Part shown: positions 1 to 9,640 of the stretch, in pieces
Numbering within the stretch: position 1 is the stretch's first letter
Layout of the letters: each line of letters begins with the position of its first letter
Assembly (NCBI RefSeq): GCF_000829395.1
Contig: NZ_AP014680.1
Span: 1,364,001 to 1,428,000 of the forward strand
Source of the DNA: Paucilactobacillus hokkaidonensis JCM 18461
Lineage (GTDB): Bacteria; Bacillota; Bacilli; Lactobacillales; Lactobacillaceae
Reading direction: 5' to 3'
DNA: 64,000 bases
Translations under genes and position numbers: made by a program
Notes under the pieces: model-generated
The model's input: the letters and a program-made list of their open reading frames with translations, nothing else
Database searches by the model: none
Told to the model about the DNA's origin: nothing

Positions 1-90
1 CCAAACATTATTCATTTTATCTGTCATTTCAGCAATTACTTCTGCCGACATAGGGGTCGTAGCTGCGTTATCTAAATAAACTGGTTCCAC
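1..90 (-). CDS. Cysteine desulfurase, N-terminal fragment (runs off window)
   Basis: The minus strand encodes about 30 residues from a GTG start at 90, beginning V/M-EPVYLDNAATTPMS. This is the N-terminal signature of NifS/IscS-type PLP-dependent cysteine desulfurases (YLDNAATTP). A ribosome binding site (AAGGAGTGAG) overlaps the end of the upstream mtnN gene, so the two are probably co-transcribed. Family role: it takes sulfur from cysteine for tRNA thiolation or Fe-S assembly. In lactobacilli a desulfurase commonly lies next to mtnN and the tRNA thiouridylase gene mnmA, but mnmA is outside the window. Only the first 30 codons are visible, so the subtype is not assignable. Confidence 0.85.
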   Translation of the reverse strand, partial: MEPVYLDNAATTPMSAEVIAEMTDKMNNVW

Positions 91-105
91 TTTTAAACTC
101 ACTCC

Positions 106-801
106 TTACTTAACCGATGAATTCAACAATGCTATTAGCATCTGCGCAGATCGTTTTCCTGCTTCAATAATAAATTCATCAAATGATACACCGGCCTCTC
201 CGTCACCGGTATCTGACATTGCACGTACTACTACATACGGAACTTTGTGATCATTGGCCACTTGTCCAACCGCAGCCCCTTCCATTTCACTGGAGAGTGC
301 ATTAGGAAAATGTGTCAAAATTTGTTTAATTGCTTGCTCACTAGCAACAAACTGATCACCAGTAACAATCAGCCCTTTGAAAATATTCAAACCGGTTGTT
401 TCTCCAGCCTTAACGATTGCATCAGCCCATTTTGTTGAAGCTAAGAATTGCGCTGGTTGACCAGGTAACTGACCATATTGATAATCAAAGGCAGTTGCAT
501 CAACATCGTGATAGGCCGTTGCAGATGAGACCACCACATCACCCACATGCAGACCAGAACCAATCCCGCCTGCAGAACCCGAATTTATAATTACATCCGC
601 CTTAAACTCAACAATTAGATGTTCTGTTGTAATCCCGGCCTCAACCTTACCAATCCCTGACTCAACTAATACAACATCTTGTGCATTAATCTTTCCTTCA
701 AAATATTTTTTCCCACCTAATTGTTTAACTTGCGGTTGTTCTAAAACAGCCGTTAATTCTTTAATTTCTTCTGGCATTGCACAAATGATTCCAAATTTCA
801 T
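106..801 (-). CDS. mtnN: 5'-methylthioadenosine/S-adenosylhomocysteine nucleosidase
   Basis: The 231-residue protein has the usual family length. It hydrolyses MTA and SAH, releasing adenine, in methionine salvage and in the route to the autoinducer-2 precursor. Visible motifs are the N-terminal GIICAMPEEI strand, the GSAGGI phosphate/ribose loop, the SSEMEGAAV segment that contacts ribose, and the C-terminal SDTGD, which holds the catalytic aspartate. The ATG at 801 follows a TTGGAG site. It is cytoplasmic. It sits downstream of the small membrane protein gene at 831 and directly upstream of the cysteine desulfurase, apparently in one operon. The assignment is strong. Confidence 0.95.
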   Translation of the reverse strand: MKFGIICAMPEEIKELTAVLEQPQVKQLGGKKYFEGKINAQDVVLVESGIGKVEAGITTEHLIVEFKADVIINSGSAGGIGSGLHVGDVVVSSATAYHDVDATAFDYQYGQLPGQPAQFLASTKWADAIVKAGETTGLNIFKGLIVTGDQFVASEQAIKQILTHFPNALSSEMEGAAVGQVANDHKVPYVVVRAMSDTGDGEAGVSFDEFIIEAGKRSAQMLIALLNSSVK

Positions 802-830
802 TTTAATTCAAACTCCAATTCAATTTTAAA

Positions 831-1148
831 TTAGCCTACAAAAAACAATACGAGATAGACAATGATAATTGCTAAAACCAATCCAATAATTACCAAGTTT
901 AATTTTCGTTTTAGTTGATGTACTTTTTGATCACCAGTGACTATCTTTTTACTTCTAAATTCAGATACATCATCAGGAATATCTTGGTCCGGTTGATCAA
1001 CCTTTTCACCTCGATGCATCCGTGAATATTCACGTTCTGCTTTAATTCTTTTTTGATCACGCTGGTCAAATTCATCATCTGACTGACGCTGATGCTCTCG
1101 ATATGCTTTTCGTGTCTGTGGTTCTTTGTCATCATCTTCAATACTCAT
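831..1148 (-). CDS. Small tail-anchored membrane protein of unknown function
   Basis: The protein has 105 residues. The first 75 are very charged (Asp/Glu/Arg/Lys/Gln-rich), and one hydrophobic helix (about residues 83-104, LNLVIIGLVLAIIIVYLVLF) ends the chain, so it looks like a C-terminally anchored membrane protein with a cytoplasmic head. The start codon directly follows the nudF stop (TAA ATG), which suggests translational coupling. Proteins of this shape are often found between nudF and mtnN in lactobacilli. I recognise no functional domain. Confidence 0.8.
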   Translation of the reverse strand: MSIEDDDKEPQTRKAYREHQRQSDDEFDQRDQKRIKAEREYSRMHRGEKVDQPDQDIPDDVSEFRSKKIVTGDQKVHQLKRKLNLVIIGLVLAIIIVYLVLFFVG

Positions 1149-1703
1149 TTAATTATCACCACGCAAAGTTAGAGTTTGCCAATAATAAACCGCCATAATT
1201 GTTTTGGCATCACAAATTTTACCTGTTTTAATCATTTCTAATGCTTTATCCAAGGTTACTTTTTCTAACTGTAAATTTTCGTCTTCATCTTGGGGTAATT
1301 TTTGTGTCACAGGAATCAAATTTTGAGCTAAAAAAAGCGTCATATATTCATCAGAAAAACCAACAGACGTATAAAACGAGCTTACTTTTGTTAAATTATC
1401 AGTCGCTAGCCTAGTCTCTTCATTCAGTTCCCGATGGGCTGCATCAATGGCATTTTGATCTCGATCATCAACTTTGCCGGCTGGAATTTCCAACGTTGCT
1501 TGATCAACAGCTGCTCGCCATTGACGCATCAACAACATTTGCTGGTCATCGTCAATGGCTAAAATTGCCACTGCCGGCGCATGCCGCACAATTTCTCTAG
1601 TTGTCATTTTACCATCAGGCAACTTTACATCTGCAACCTCGACATCCATAATATGACCACTAAATACTGATCGTGAAGAAATCTGCTTTTCTTCTTGTGA
1701 CAA
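1149..1703 (-). CDS. nudF: ADP-ribose pyrophosphatase (Nudix hydrolase)
   Basis: The 184-residue Nudix protein hydrolyses ADP-ribose to AMP and ribose 5-phosphate. A Nudix box is present around residues 76-98: GKVDDRD, then AHRELNEETRL. Compared with the textbook G-x5-E-x7-REUXEEXGU it carries one extra residue, Asp in place of the first Glu, and Arg instead of the last Gly. The catalytic RELxEE core is intact. The start is a TTG at 1703, with AGGAGG ten bases upstream inside the end of the cold-shock gene. It is likely co-transcribed with csp and dapF. Substrate specificity is inferred from the family. Confidence 0.88.
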   Translation of the reverse strand: MSQEEKQISSRSVFSGHIMDVEVADVKLPDGKMTTREIVRHAPAVAILAIDDDQQMLLMRQWRAAVDQATLEIPAGKVDDRDQNAIDAAHRELNEETRLATDNLTKVSSFYTSVGFSDEYMTLFLAQNLIPVTQKLPQDEDENLQLEKVTLDKALEMIKTGKICDAKTIMAVYYWQTLTLRGDN

Positions 1704-1705
1704 TG

Positions 1706-1924
1706 TTAATCATCCTCCTGATCATCTATCACAGTCACATGTGCCGCTTGTGGCCCTCTAATTCCTTTTGCAACTACTAACTCAACTTTCTGGCCAGCAA
1801 CTAGTTCTTTGTGGCCAGCCCCTTCAATGCCACTAAAATGGACAAATACATCAGGTTCATTTTCTACCTCAATAAAACCAAAACCCTTTTTACCATCAAA
1901 ATTCTTTACTGTTCCACGTAGCAT
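1706..1924 (-). CDS. csp: Cold-shock domain protein
   Basis: A 72-residue single cold-shock domain protein. Both RNA-binding motifs are present: RNP1 as KGFGFIEV (about residues 13-20) and RNP2 as VFVHF (about residues 26-30). It should fold as a five-strand OB barrel that binds single-stranded RNA as a chaperone. It lacks the long 5' leader typical of cold-inducible cspA genes, lying only 19 bases after dapF, so expression probably follows the dapF transcript. Paralogue identity (cspA/B/C/D) cannot be told. Confidence 0.93.
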   Translation of the reverse strand: MLRGTVKNFDGKKGFGFIEVENEPDVFVHFSGIEGAGHKELVAGQKVELVVAKGIRGPQAAHVTVIDDQEDD

Positions 1925-1943
1925 AATTATCTTCCAATCTGTT

Positions 1944-2933
1944 CTAATTTAGTTGGAGATTCGAAATAAATTTTTCGTAATTGACCTGTTCACCAGTTTC
2001 ATTAAATTTAGCTTGCGCGAAGTTCCCTGCTAAAGCATCATCTAAATCAAGTTCCACAGTGCTAACAAACGTAGCGTTACCAATTAAGTCAATTGTGTCT
2101 GCACCAGTATCTTGGTGATGGACATTTGTTTTTACCATTCCACCAGGATTACGCACAATAATATCTGTATTATTAGCAATTTGATCACCATGCAGTAATA
2201 CACTGACTAAACTAGCTGCAGACATACCGGTACCACAAGCATTAGTGTAGCCAACCCCACGTTCAAAAGTACGGACAAAAATTTGATTTGCCCCTTGAAT
2301 GAGCACAAAACTAACATTAACTCCATCTGGGAAAATTGGATTAACACCGTTGTTTAAGTAACGCCCTAACTCCCCGAGTTGATCACCATTGATCGTTGCT
2401 TCATCAACAAAGGCAATCAAATGCGGATTAGGCACCGCAACCGCTGTAAAACTTAAGTCACTGTCTAATTCTTTAATTTGTTGATCAACTAAAGTTTCTG
2501 ATTCATTATTTACATGCATTTTTAAATCTGCAGCCTTAAAACTAACTGGAGCAATCTGCACCTGATATGTGGATACCCCAGTAGCCAGATCCTTCATTTT
2601 AGCTACCGGTAAGTCAGCTTCCATTGTTTCAACACTGAAAGCTGACTCTTGATTTTGTTCAGCTAAATAGCGAGAAACGCTACGTAACCCATTACCACAC
2701 ATGCTGGCCTCACTGCCATCCGCATTAATGACCCGCATTTTACCCAATGGTCCTTGATGACTGGCCCGGTCTATCCATAATAGGCCATCAGCACCATCAC
2801 CTAATCCACCGTTTCGCTTACATATTTTAACCGCTAACTGCTTGATTTGTTGATCCGTTAATCCCTGTTCGAATTGCTTTGCATCTAACATGTAGAAATC
2901 ATTTTCTGATCCATGGACTTTTAATAGTTTCAT
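1944..2933 (-). CDS. dapF: Diaminopimelate epimerase
   Basis: The gene encodes 329 residues from ATG 2933, chosen because TAAGGGTGA lies just upstream and the protein then begins [13 protein letters not shown], as in the family. An in-frame extension to 2978 lacks a good site. The enzyme interconverts LL- and meso-diaminopimelate for peptidoglycan and lysine. Both active-site cysteines are visible: [10 protein letters not shown] in the N-terminal half and [10 protein letters not shown] in the C-terminal half. It is unusually close (24 bases) to the strong hairpin at 2958-2991 that follows ileS, so it either starts from a promoter overlapping that hairpin or depends on read-through. Confidence 0.93.
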   Translation of the reverse strand: MKLLKVHGSENDFYMLDAKQFEQGLTDQQIKQLAVKICKRNGGLGDGADGLLWIDRASHQGPLGKMRVINADGSEASMCGNGLRSVSRYLAEQNQESAFSVETMEADLPVAKMKDLATGVSTYQVQIAPVSFKAADLKMHVNNESETLVDQQIKELDSDLSFTAVAVPNPHLIAFVDEATINGDQLGELGRYLNNGVNPIFPDGVNVSFVLIQGANQIFVRTFERGVGYTNACGTGMSAASLVSVLLHGDQIANNTDIIVRNPGGMVKTNVHHQDTGADTIDLIGNATFVSTVELDLDDALAGNFAQAKFNETGEQVNYEKFISNLQLN

Positions 2934-2957
2934 CTTTTTCACCCTTATCATGATACA

Positions 2958-2991
2958 AAAATACCAAGTAATTTTCATTACTTGGTATTTT
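2958..2991 (-). terminator. Intrinsic terminator after ileS, just upstream of dapF
   Basis: A perfect 14-bp stem (2958-2971 with 2978-2991) encloses a 6-base loop and is flanked by A and T runs. On the minus strand it follows the ileS stop at 3023 by about 30 bases and ends in a T-rich tract. The symmetric A/T flanks could make it work in both directions. The dapF ribosome binding site begins only about 15 bases further on. Confidence 0.8.
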
Positions 2992-3022
2992 ACACCGTTC
3001 CACCCTAATTGTCAGGTGTTCA

Positions 3023-5821
3023 CTACTTTTCTAATCCTTCGTTAACTGTTGCAGGAAATTCTGTCCGTACAATTTTAGCGCATCGTGCACATAATTGTGG
3101 ATAATCACTATCTGAACCTACATCTTGAGTAGTCATCCGACAACGTTGGCAAACATCCCCTTGTGCTGGCGTAACTTTAACTGCGACACCATCATTAAAT
3201 TTCAATGCATCAACTGGTGCTTCATCCAATGCAGCCACATGTAAATCAGATACTTCTAATAACTGACGAACATTCCCATTCAATGAATTTAGCATCTTTT
3301 GGTTTTCATCGGATACATATAGATCTAGCCGAGCCTCCAAAGATTTACCAATCTTCTTAGCATCTCGAGCTTCTTCGAGTACTTTCAACACATGTGTTCG
3401 TAGCTGCATGAACGACGTCCAATTTTGCAACATCGCATCTTCATTGTCAAAATGTTTAACAACGGGCATTTCTGCTAATTGCACAAATTCTTCGGGTTCT
3501 TTTAAATATTGCCAAATTTCTTCAGTAGTATGCGGTAAAACTGGCGTTAGCAATTTAGATAATGTTACCAGCACCTGATAAAAGACTGTTTGCATCGATC
3601 GCCGTGTTTTAGAGTCCTTTGCATCAATGTAAACTACATCTTTAGCAACATTCATATAGAACGCAGATAATTCAGTAGTGACAAAGTTCATTAATTTTTT
3701 GTAGATATTTAAGAAGTCATAATCATCAAAATGATTTTGCACATCGGCTGTAAATTGATTCAATCGAATCAACATAAATTGATCAACAGACTCCAAATCA
3801 TCATATTTAAGACTGTCAGTAGCTGGATCAAAATCAGTGGTGTTGGCCAATAAAAAGCGCATCGTATTACGAATCTTACGGTAACTCTCTGACACCTGCT
3901 TAAATATTTCCATTGATACCCGGACATCAGCGGAAGAATCAACACTGATGACCCACAATCGAATGATTTCAGCACCCATTTGTTTAACCACTTTATTGGG
4001 TTCAATCGTATTACCGATTGACTTACTCATCTTTTTACCTTCGCCATCAAGGGTAAAGCCTTGCGACAAGATTGACTTATATGGGGCATGACCTGAAACA
4101 ACCACACTAGTAATGAGACTTGAGTTAAACCAGCCACGGTATTGATCCGAGCCTTCCATATACATGTCCGCTGGATAGGTTAAATAATCACGTTGTGCCA
4201 ACACACCTTGATGTGACGAACCAGAATCAAACCACACATCCATAATATCAGTTTCTTTTGTAAACTTACCATTGGGTGAGTGTTCACTAGTAAATCCATC
4301 TGGTAACAAATCCTTAGCTTCACGATCAAACCAGACATTGGAACCATATTCACCAAATAGATCAGCTACATGATTAATGGTTTCTTTAGTCATAATTGGT
4401 TCACCATCTTCAGCATAGAAAATAGGCAATGGTACCCCCCAAACACGTTGACGAGAAATAACCCAATCGCCACGACCACTAATCATATTATGAAGACGTG
4501 TCTTACCCCAACTTGGGTAAAAAGTAACTTCATCAATTGCAGCTAAAATTTCATCCTTAATTTTGTCAACTGAAGCAAACCATTGATCGGTAGCTCTGAA
4601 AATGATTGGTTTTTTGGTCCGCCAATCAAATGGGTAACTATGAACATATGGCATATACTTCAATAGTATGCCTGCATTCTTTAATTTATCCAATGCAATT
4701 TGATTAGCATCTTCATAGAAAACACCTGCAAAATCGGCACCAGTATCGTCCGTCAAATATCCTTGATCATTAACTGGGACATAAACATCTAATCCATATT
4801 TCCGGCCAATTTGGTAATCATCATCCCCAAAGCCGGGAGCAGTATGCACTAACCCGGTTCCGGCATCTAAAGTAACAAAATCGCCTAGCATTGTGACCAA
4901 TTTACGTTCTGGATAAAATGGATGTTGTGTCAAGACGTTGTCCAATTCCTGACCTTTAACTGTCTTAACAGTCTTAACATCTTCCCAGCCAAACATTTCA
5001 GCACATTTATCCACCAACTCAGTGGCAAGCACATACTTCTTGTCGTCAGCACTATGAGTAACAACTGAATAATCGAATGATGCATCAATTGTAATTCCCT
5101 CTGATGCAGGAATTGTCCAAGGCGTCGTGGTCCAAACAACCATATAAGTATCTGTATCTAAGACACCCTTACCATCAATCACACGTTCACCATAAAATGC
5201 TGACGGTGATGTAACATCTTTATAATCAACTTCAGCTTCAGCTAAGGCAGATTCTGATGACCATGACCAGAAAACGGGCTTCTTACCACGGTACAACAAG
5301 CCCTTCTTGGCAAAGTCACCGAATACCCGAATCTGAGCGGCTTCATATTCCTTTGTTAAAGTAATGTATGGATTATCCCATTCACCCGCAACACCTAATC
5401 GTTTAAAATCATTTCGTTGCTTATCAACCTGCTCTAACGCATATTTACGACATAAATCACGAAAATCAGAGGTATTCATCTTTTTTCGATCATAACCCAT
5501 TTTAGTTAATTGTTGTTCAATTGGTAGACCATGAGTATCCCAACCTGGAACGTATGGTGAACGAAAACCAGACATTGACTTGTAGCGCACAATAATATCT
5601 TTAGTGATCTTATTAAGTGCATGGCCAATATGAATATTACCATTAGCATATGGGGGGCCATCGTGCAGAACAAAGGTTGGCTTGCCTTCATTCAACTTTT
5701 GTCGTTGTTCATAAACCTTATTTTCTGCCCACAAATTCTGACGTTCAACTTCTTTGACCGGTAAATTACCACGCATAGGAAAACCAGTTTTCCCAAGATT
5801 AAGTGTTTCTTTGATTCGCAT
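3023..5821 (-). CDS. ileS: Isoleucyl-tRNA synthetase
   Basis: A 932-residue class I aminoacyl-tRNA synthetase of full bacterial length. HIGH is at residues 64-67 and KMSKS at 597-601. A C-terminal zinc-binding module has two CxxC pairs (CQRC and CARC). The connective editing domain lies between the two signatures ([11 protein letters not shown] is part of it). It charges tRNA-Ile. Its expression is controlled by the T-box leader immediately upstream, and it ends at the hairpin at 2958-2991. It is downstream of the dcw cluster, as in many Firmicutes. Confidence 0.98.
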   Translation of the reverse strand: MRIKETLNLGKTGFPMRGNLPVKEVERQNLWAENKVYEQRQKLNEGKPTFVLHDGPPYANGNIHIGHALNKITKDIIVRYKSMSGFRSPYVPGWDTHGLPIEQQLTKMGYDRKKMNTSDFRDLCRKYALEQVDKQRNDFKRLGVAGEWDNPYITLTKEYEAAQIRVFGDFAKKGLLYRGKKPVFWSWSSESALAEAEVDYKDVTSPSAFYGERVIDGKGVLDTDTYMVVWTTTPWTIPASEGITIDASFDYSVVTHSADDKKYVLATELVDKCAEMFGWEDVKTVKTVKGQELDNVLTQHPFYPERKLVTMLGDFVTLDAGTGLVHTAPGFGDDDYQIGRKYGLDVYVPVNDQGYLTDDTGADFAGVFYEDANQIALDKLKNAGILLKYMPYVHSYPFDWRTKKPIIFRATDQWFASVDKIKDEILAAIDEVTFYPSWGKTRLHNMISGRGDWVISRQRVWGVPLPIFYAEDGEPIMTKETINHVADLFGEYGSNVWFDREAKDLLPDGFTSEHSPNGKFTKETDIMDVWFDSGSSHQGVLAQRDYLTYPADMYMEGSDQYRGWFNSSLITSVVVSGHAPYKSILSQGFTLDGEGKKMSKSIGNTIEPNKVVKQMGAEIIRLWVISVDSSADVRVSMEIFKQVSESYRKIRNTMRFLLANTTDFDPATDSLKYDDLESVDQFMLIRLNQFTADVQNHFDDYDFLNIYKKLMNFVTTELSAFYMNVAKDVVYIDAKDSKTRRSMQTVFYQVLVTLSKLLTPVLPHTTEEIWQYLKEPEEFVQLAEMPVVKHFDNEDAMLQNWTSFMQLRTHVLKVLEEARDAKKIGKSLEARLDLYVSDENQKMLNSLNGNVRQLLEVSDLHVAALDEAPVDALKFNDGVAVKVTPAQGDVCQRCRMTTQDVGSDSDYPQLCARCAKIVRTEFPATVNEGLEK

Positions 5822-5872
5822 TTAAAATTCCTCCTATATATGTATAAAGTCCTTAACCAACAAATTTATGGT

Positions 5873-6110
5873 ACAAAAAAAACTCCACCCGCAAGGGACG
5901 AAGATTTCGTGGTACCACCCAAATTTAGAATTAAATAATTCTCTCAAGCCATTAGTTAACGGTGATGAACCGGTTTGACTAAACATTTCTGCCGGTCAAA
6001 CAATTCTCAAGAGCTGATCTATTAATTTAGCTAACCGATCAACCTCACATCAACTGTTGACTCGCTTGCGGCACCTAAAATTAACTTGCTATTCTCTTCA
6101 ATTATTTATT
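5873..6110 (-). promoter_or_regulatory. T-box riboswitch leader of ileS (Ile specifier AUC)
   Basis: The minus-strand leader carries the conserved T-box sequence GGGTGGTACCACG at 5908-5920. It is followed by a terminator hairpin (GTCCC...GGGTGGAG) and a long T run at 5873-5881. Stem I can be drawn with AAGAG near its 5' base pairing to CTCTT. On the 3' side of the internal loop the triplet AUC, followed by A, lies at 6016-6018, which is the position of a specifier codon and fits tRNA-Ile. Uncharged tRNA-Ile would stabilise the antiterminator and turn on ileS. The exact transcription start is not assigned. Confidence 0.92.
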
Positions 6111-6141
6111 TTATTTGTTAAGTCTTTTAATTAAGTTCAGC

Positions 6142-6831
6142 TTACTTCTGATCACTATCTGGAAAGATAACTACAGTTTCACCCGGATCGGCTGCAACCT
6201 TGTTCTCAACTTTCTCAGAGACAACCTTTTCAGGAGCAGTTGCACTTGATGACACTGAGTTTACACTCTGGTTTCCCTGGTTGTCAAGCGTCTTTCCTAA
6301 AACCTTTTGGATCTCATCATAAGAACTTGCATCTGCCTCTTGCAACAATGAATCCCAATCACTGCTATTAACCACCGCTAATTGCGACTCCAGCATTACT
6401 TGTAGCCGTTGTCTGAAGACGCGGGTCTGTTTCTTTAAATCATTAGTTTGAACGGTTAATCGTTTAGTTGATTCTGCTGCATTATGAACCAATTGATTAG
6501 CCTTTTCATTAGCTTCTGACACAATATCAGTTGCTTGCTTTTGAGCTTCGCGTAACGTGATATCAGCTTCTTTTTGAGCATTAGACTTAACCTTATCAGC
6601 AGCTTCTTGTGCTACTAAGATTGACTGATTCAATGAATCCTTTAATTCAGTAAAATATTGTAGTTTTTCTTGATCGCCCTTAACCGTTTCTTCCAACTCA
6701 TGATTCTTTTCAGTCATTGTTTTAAATTCTGCAACGATCCGATCTAAAAATTGATTAACTTCCTCAACATTATACCCACGCATTTTAGTTGCAAATTTTT
6801 CATTTTGAATATCATCAACTGTTAAACTCAT
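6142..6831 (-). CDS. divIVA: Cell division initiation protein DivIVA
   Basis: 229 residues from ATG 6831 (GGAGG seven bases upstream; an in-frame TTG at 6834 is too close to that site). The N-terminal lipid-binding domain MSLTVDDIQNEKF...RGYNVEEVNQFLD is typical. A long Glu/Lys/Gln-rich coiled coil follows (about residues 30-160), then a Ser/Val/Glu-rich tail. DivIVA binds negatively curved membrane and marks septa and poles. It closes the dcw operon, 14 bases after ylmH. The low-complexity tail is lactobacillus-like and poorly conserved. Confidence 0.95.
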   Translation of the reverse strand: MSLTVDDIQNEKFATKMRGYNVEEVNQFLDRIVAEFKTMTEKNHELEETVKGDQEKLQYFTELKDSLNQSILVAQEAADKVKSNAQKEADITLREAQKQATDIVSEANEKANQLVHNAAESTKRLTVQTNDLKKQTRVFRQRLQVMLESQLAVVNSSDWDSLLQEADASSYDEIQKVLGKTLDNQGNQSVNSVSSSATAPEKVVSEKVENKVAADPGETVVIFPDSDQK

Positions 6832-6845
6832 CAAATTACCTCCGA

Positions 6846-7631
6846 TTATTTTGCGGTCACAATTGAAAATGTGACCCTAATTTTGTCTTTTTTGGTAGTA
6901 CCTTCGATCGAACTCAATCGAATCCGTCCACCATGCCGAACCGAAATCATATCATGCAAAGCAACCGGATAATCTGGTTTAGTTACATCGGCCCAGTTAA
7001 CTCTAATTTTTTGTCCTTCAATCAACGTTTTTACTCGATTACGCGAATAATTAAATGCCCCAGCAATCACAACATCTAACCTTAATGAACTAACTGTTGT
7101 ATTAATTGATTCCCAATCAGAAATTGGAATGAGCACTGCATCTAGCTCTTCAGGTACTAACGAAACCCGTACACTGGCAATTTTGTCAATTTGAGTAATA
7201 AAAAAGTCAGCTAAATTGGCTTGCACGATGACTTGCCATTGTGCACCATCAGTAATGATATCACCAAACGTTGCTCGCTCAATTCCTTGACTGAGCAACG
7301 TACCTAAAACCTGACGATGATGCAATTCAGCAAACTTTTGCGGGTACTTAATTTGTAACACTTGTAACTGAAAATCATTATCCTGTGGCTGATAGTAAGC
7401 AGGAAACAACAACATTCGCTGTAATTCTGCAGCTTCATAACCACCAAAACTTCTAACTGATAATTCGTCATTTTGATTAATCAAAGTCTCCGCAATATAA
7501 CGTTGCCGTGGATTCAAAAATCCAGTTAAAATAGGCCGGTACTGATCCGTTGCCTGCGCAATCCATCCATTGATTTCTTCAATGATTGGCATTTCATCCA
7601 CTCGAAAATGTTGGGCTAAATTTTCTTCCAC
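6846..7631 (-). CDS. ylmH: YlmH-type S4-domain RNA-binding protein
   Basis: The 261-residue protein has a C-terminal S4 domain (about residues 185-245, SSLRLDVVIAGAFNYSRNRVKTLIEGQKIRVNWADV), preceded by a conserved FLNPRQRYIAE segment. The family lies in dcw clusters beside sepF and divIVA. Homologues act on stalled ribosomal complexes in RNA quality control. The start is GTG 7631, with AAAGGAG about ten bases upstream. It is in one operon with yggT and divIVA. Confidence 0.92.
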   Translation of the reverse strand: MEENLAQHFRVDEMPIIEEINGWIAQATDQYRPILTGFLNPRQRYIAETLINQNDELSVRSFGGYEAAELQRMLLFPAYYQPQDNDFQLQVLQIKYPQKFAELHHRQVLGTLLSQGIERATFGDIITDGAQWQVIVQANLADFFITQIDKIASVRVSLVPEELDAVLIPISDWESINTTVSSLRLDVVIAGAFNYSRNRVKTLIEGQKIRVNWADVTKPDYPVALHDMISVRHGGRIRLSSIEGTTKKDKIRVTFSIVTAK

Positions 7632-7646
7632 AATTACACGGCTCCT

Positions 7647-7922
7647 TTAACCAATAAATTGAATCGTAATTGATTGTAATGCGGCAACCCCATATTGTGC
7701 CAACGATAAAACTAGAATGGCAACTAATGGTGAAAAACTCAAGCCACCAAGTGTTGGAATGAAATCAAACAATCGGATATATGGTACCACTAGTTTACTA
7801 ATTAATCGGCCCAGTCGACTTTGATAGGCACCTGGGAACCAAGAAAGTAACGCCCATACTACAATCACCATCATATAAAAATAGATCAAACGATCTAAGG
7901 CGTAAAATATAAATCCGATCAA
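7647..7922 (-). CDS. YggT family membrane protein
   Basis: A 91-residue protein with two hydrophobic segments (about residues 1-26 and 58-85), the YggT pattern, and a conserved PYIRLFDFIPTLGGLSFSPLVAI core. The start is a TTG at 7922, supported by AAGGAG eight bases upstream; the next in-frame Met lies within the first membrane helix. It lies between sepF and ylmH, as in other Firmicutes. It is an integral membrane protein that is presumed to help cell envelope or division functions, with no defined biochemical activity. Confidence 0.9.
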   Translation of the reverse strand: MIGFIFYALDRLIYFYMMVIVVWALLSWFPGAYQSRLGRLISKLVVPYIRLFDFIPTLGGLSFSPLVAILVLSLAQYGVAALQSITIQFIG

Positions 7923-7934
7923 ATTAAATACTCC

Positions 7935-8357
7935 TTATAGGTTGTCTTGTTCTTTTGTAAGATTAGCAGATAGATTCCCAGAAACCTCATAATTATGAGG
8001 TGTACATAAGAAAATCTGATCGCCAACCCGTTCAATTGCTCCATCAACTGCATAAACAGTACCATTCAAAAAATCAACTACTCGTTTAGCAGAATCATTG
8101 TCCATCTGTGTAAAGTTGACGATAATAGCACGATTATTTAATAACTGAGTCGCAATTTCTTTCACATCAGAATATAGTCGTGGTTCAAACAATGAAATTT
8201 TGCTAGTTTCACTCTGACGACCACCATTGATAGACACTACCTTTTTCCCCCGCTCTGGTGCAGATGAGCTTTGGGTAGCCGGCTCTTCATCATAATGATC
8301 TTCTTCAGGGTCTTCACTCATTCCAAAGAAATTATTTAAACTAAATTTCCCAGCCAT
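7935..8357 (-). CDS. sepF: Cell division protein SepF
   Basis: 140 residues from ATG 8357 (MAGKFSLNNFFGMSED). An ATG nine bases upstream touches AGGAG with no spacing, so it is rejected. An N-terminal amphipathic membrane-binding helix is followed by an acidic linker (about residues 15-45), and then the SepF core with IATQLLNNRAIIVNFTQMD and RVVDFLNGTVYAVDG. SepF forms rings that tether FtsZ to the membrane and align filaments. It sits 35 bases downstream of ftsZ in the dcw operon. Confidence 0.95.
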   Translation of the reverse strand: MAGKFSLNNFFGMSEDPEEDHYDEEPATQSSSAPERGKKVVSINGGRQSETSKISLFEPRLYSDVKEIATQLLNNRAIIVNFTQMDNDSAKRVVDFLNGTVYAVDGAIERVGDQIFLCTPHNYEVSGNLSANLTKEQDNL

Positions 8358-8392
8358 ACCTGTCATCTCCTATCAATTAAATTAACTTCAAT

Positions 8393-9613
8393 CTATGAAC
8401 GACGTTTTTTGAAAAATGGTGGTGTATCTAATCCATTGTCACCATCTTCTTGCGTCTCATCAGCAGTATCATTACTAAAAACATTAAAATCAGGTTTTTC
8501 TACCTGGGCAAATTCATCAGTCGCATTTTCAGCATTATTCTCGCTGTCACCACTTGGTTGCGTGGTTTGCATATCCCAGCCATCAAATGGATCATCTGCT
8601 GATTTTATTCTCGTAGTATCGGACTTTTGACCAGCCTGACGAGCGGGCTTTTTATTTTCCTTATCAATTCCAGTTGCAATTACGGTTACTCGAACCTCAT
8701 CACCAAGACTCTCATCGATCGAAGTTCCAAAAATAATATTAACATCGGTAGTTGCTGCTTGGGTAACAATATCAGAAGCGTCTTGCGCCTCAAATAATGA
8801 TAGATCTGGACCACCAGTAATGTTCAACAAAACATTTTCAGCACCATCAATTGACACTTCAAGTAATGGTGATGAAATAGCTTTTTTGGTTGCTTCCGCA
8901 GTTCGGTTTTCACCAGTAGATGATCCAATCCCCATCAATGCTGATCCTTGATTTGACATTACTGTTTTTACATCAGCAAAATCCAAGTTAACATATCCTG
9001 GTGATGTAATCAGATCGGAGATTCCTTGAACACCTTGTCGTAACACATTGTCGGCAGCCTGGAACGCCTCCATCATCGGTGTTTTTTTATCAACAATTTC
9101 TAGCAAACGATTATTGGCAATGATGATTAAAGTGTCCACATTGTCCTTCATTTTGGCTACACCCTCGGCAGCATATTTACCACGTTTGGGGCCTTCAAAA
9201 CTAAATGGTCGCGTAACAACACCGACTGTTAGTGCACCTTGATCCTTAGCAATCTTAGCAACTGCAGGAGCAGCACCATTACCAGTACCGCCACCCATTC
9301 CGGCTGTGACAAAAACCATGTCAGCGCCCTCCAAGGCCTCTGATAATGCTTCTTCACTTTCCTCTGCCGCTTTAGCACCAATCTCTGGATTAGAACCTGC
9401 TCCTAATCCTCGAGTCAATTTAGGTCCTAATTGAATTTTAGTTTCTGCACTTGATGCATCCAATGCTTGAACATCAGTGTTTGCAACGATAAATTCAACA
9501 CCTTTAACATCTTCGGAAATCATTCGGTTGACAGCATTACTTCCACCACCACCAACACCGATAACTTTTATTTTGGCACCAAAGGTCTGGCCCGCATCCA
9601 TTGAATAATCCAT
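8393..9613 (-). CDS. ftsZ: Cell division GTPase FtsZ
   Basis: 406 residues from ATG 9613 ([19 protein letters not shown]). I chose this start because GGAGGAA lies nine bases before it; in-frame starts at 9634 and 9640 have that site downstream instead. The tubulin-like GTPase signature GGGTGNG is at residues 107-113, and the synergy loop [11 protein letters not shown] is present. A variable acidic linker leads to a C-terminal tail [10 protein letters not shown], which should bind FtsA and SepF. It polymerises into the Z-ring. It is the strongest-marked gene of the cluster. Confidence 0.98.
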   Translation of the reverse strand: MDYSMDAGQTFGAKIKVIGVGGGGSNAVNRMISEDVKGVEFIVANTDVQALDASSAETKIQLGPKLTRGLGAGSNPEIGAKAAEESEEALSEALEGADMVFVTAGMGGGTGNGAAPAVAKIAKDQGALTVGVVTRPFSFEGPKRGKYAAEGVAKMKDNVDTLIIIANNRLLEIVDKKTPMMEAFQAADNVLRQGVQGISDLITSPGYVNLDFADVKTVMSNQGSALMGIGSSTGENRTAEATKKAISSPLLEVSIDGAENVLLNITGGPDLSLFEAQDASDIVTQAATTDVNIIFGTSIDESLGDEVRVTVIATGIDKENKKPARQAGQKSDTTRIKSADDPFDGWDMQTTQPSGDSENNAENATDEFAQVEKPDFNVFSNDTADETQEDGDNGLDTPPFFKKRRS

Positions 9614-9640
9614 ATTTTTAAATTCCTCCGTCATTGCCAA

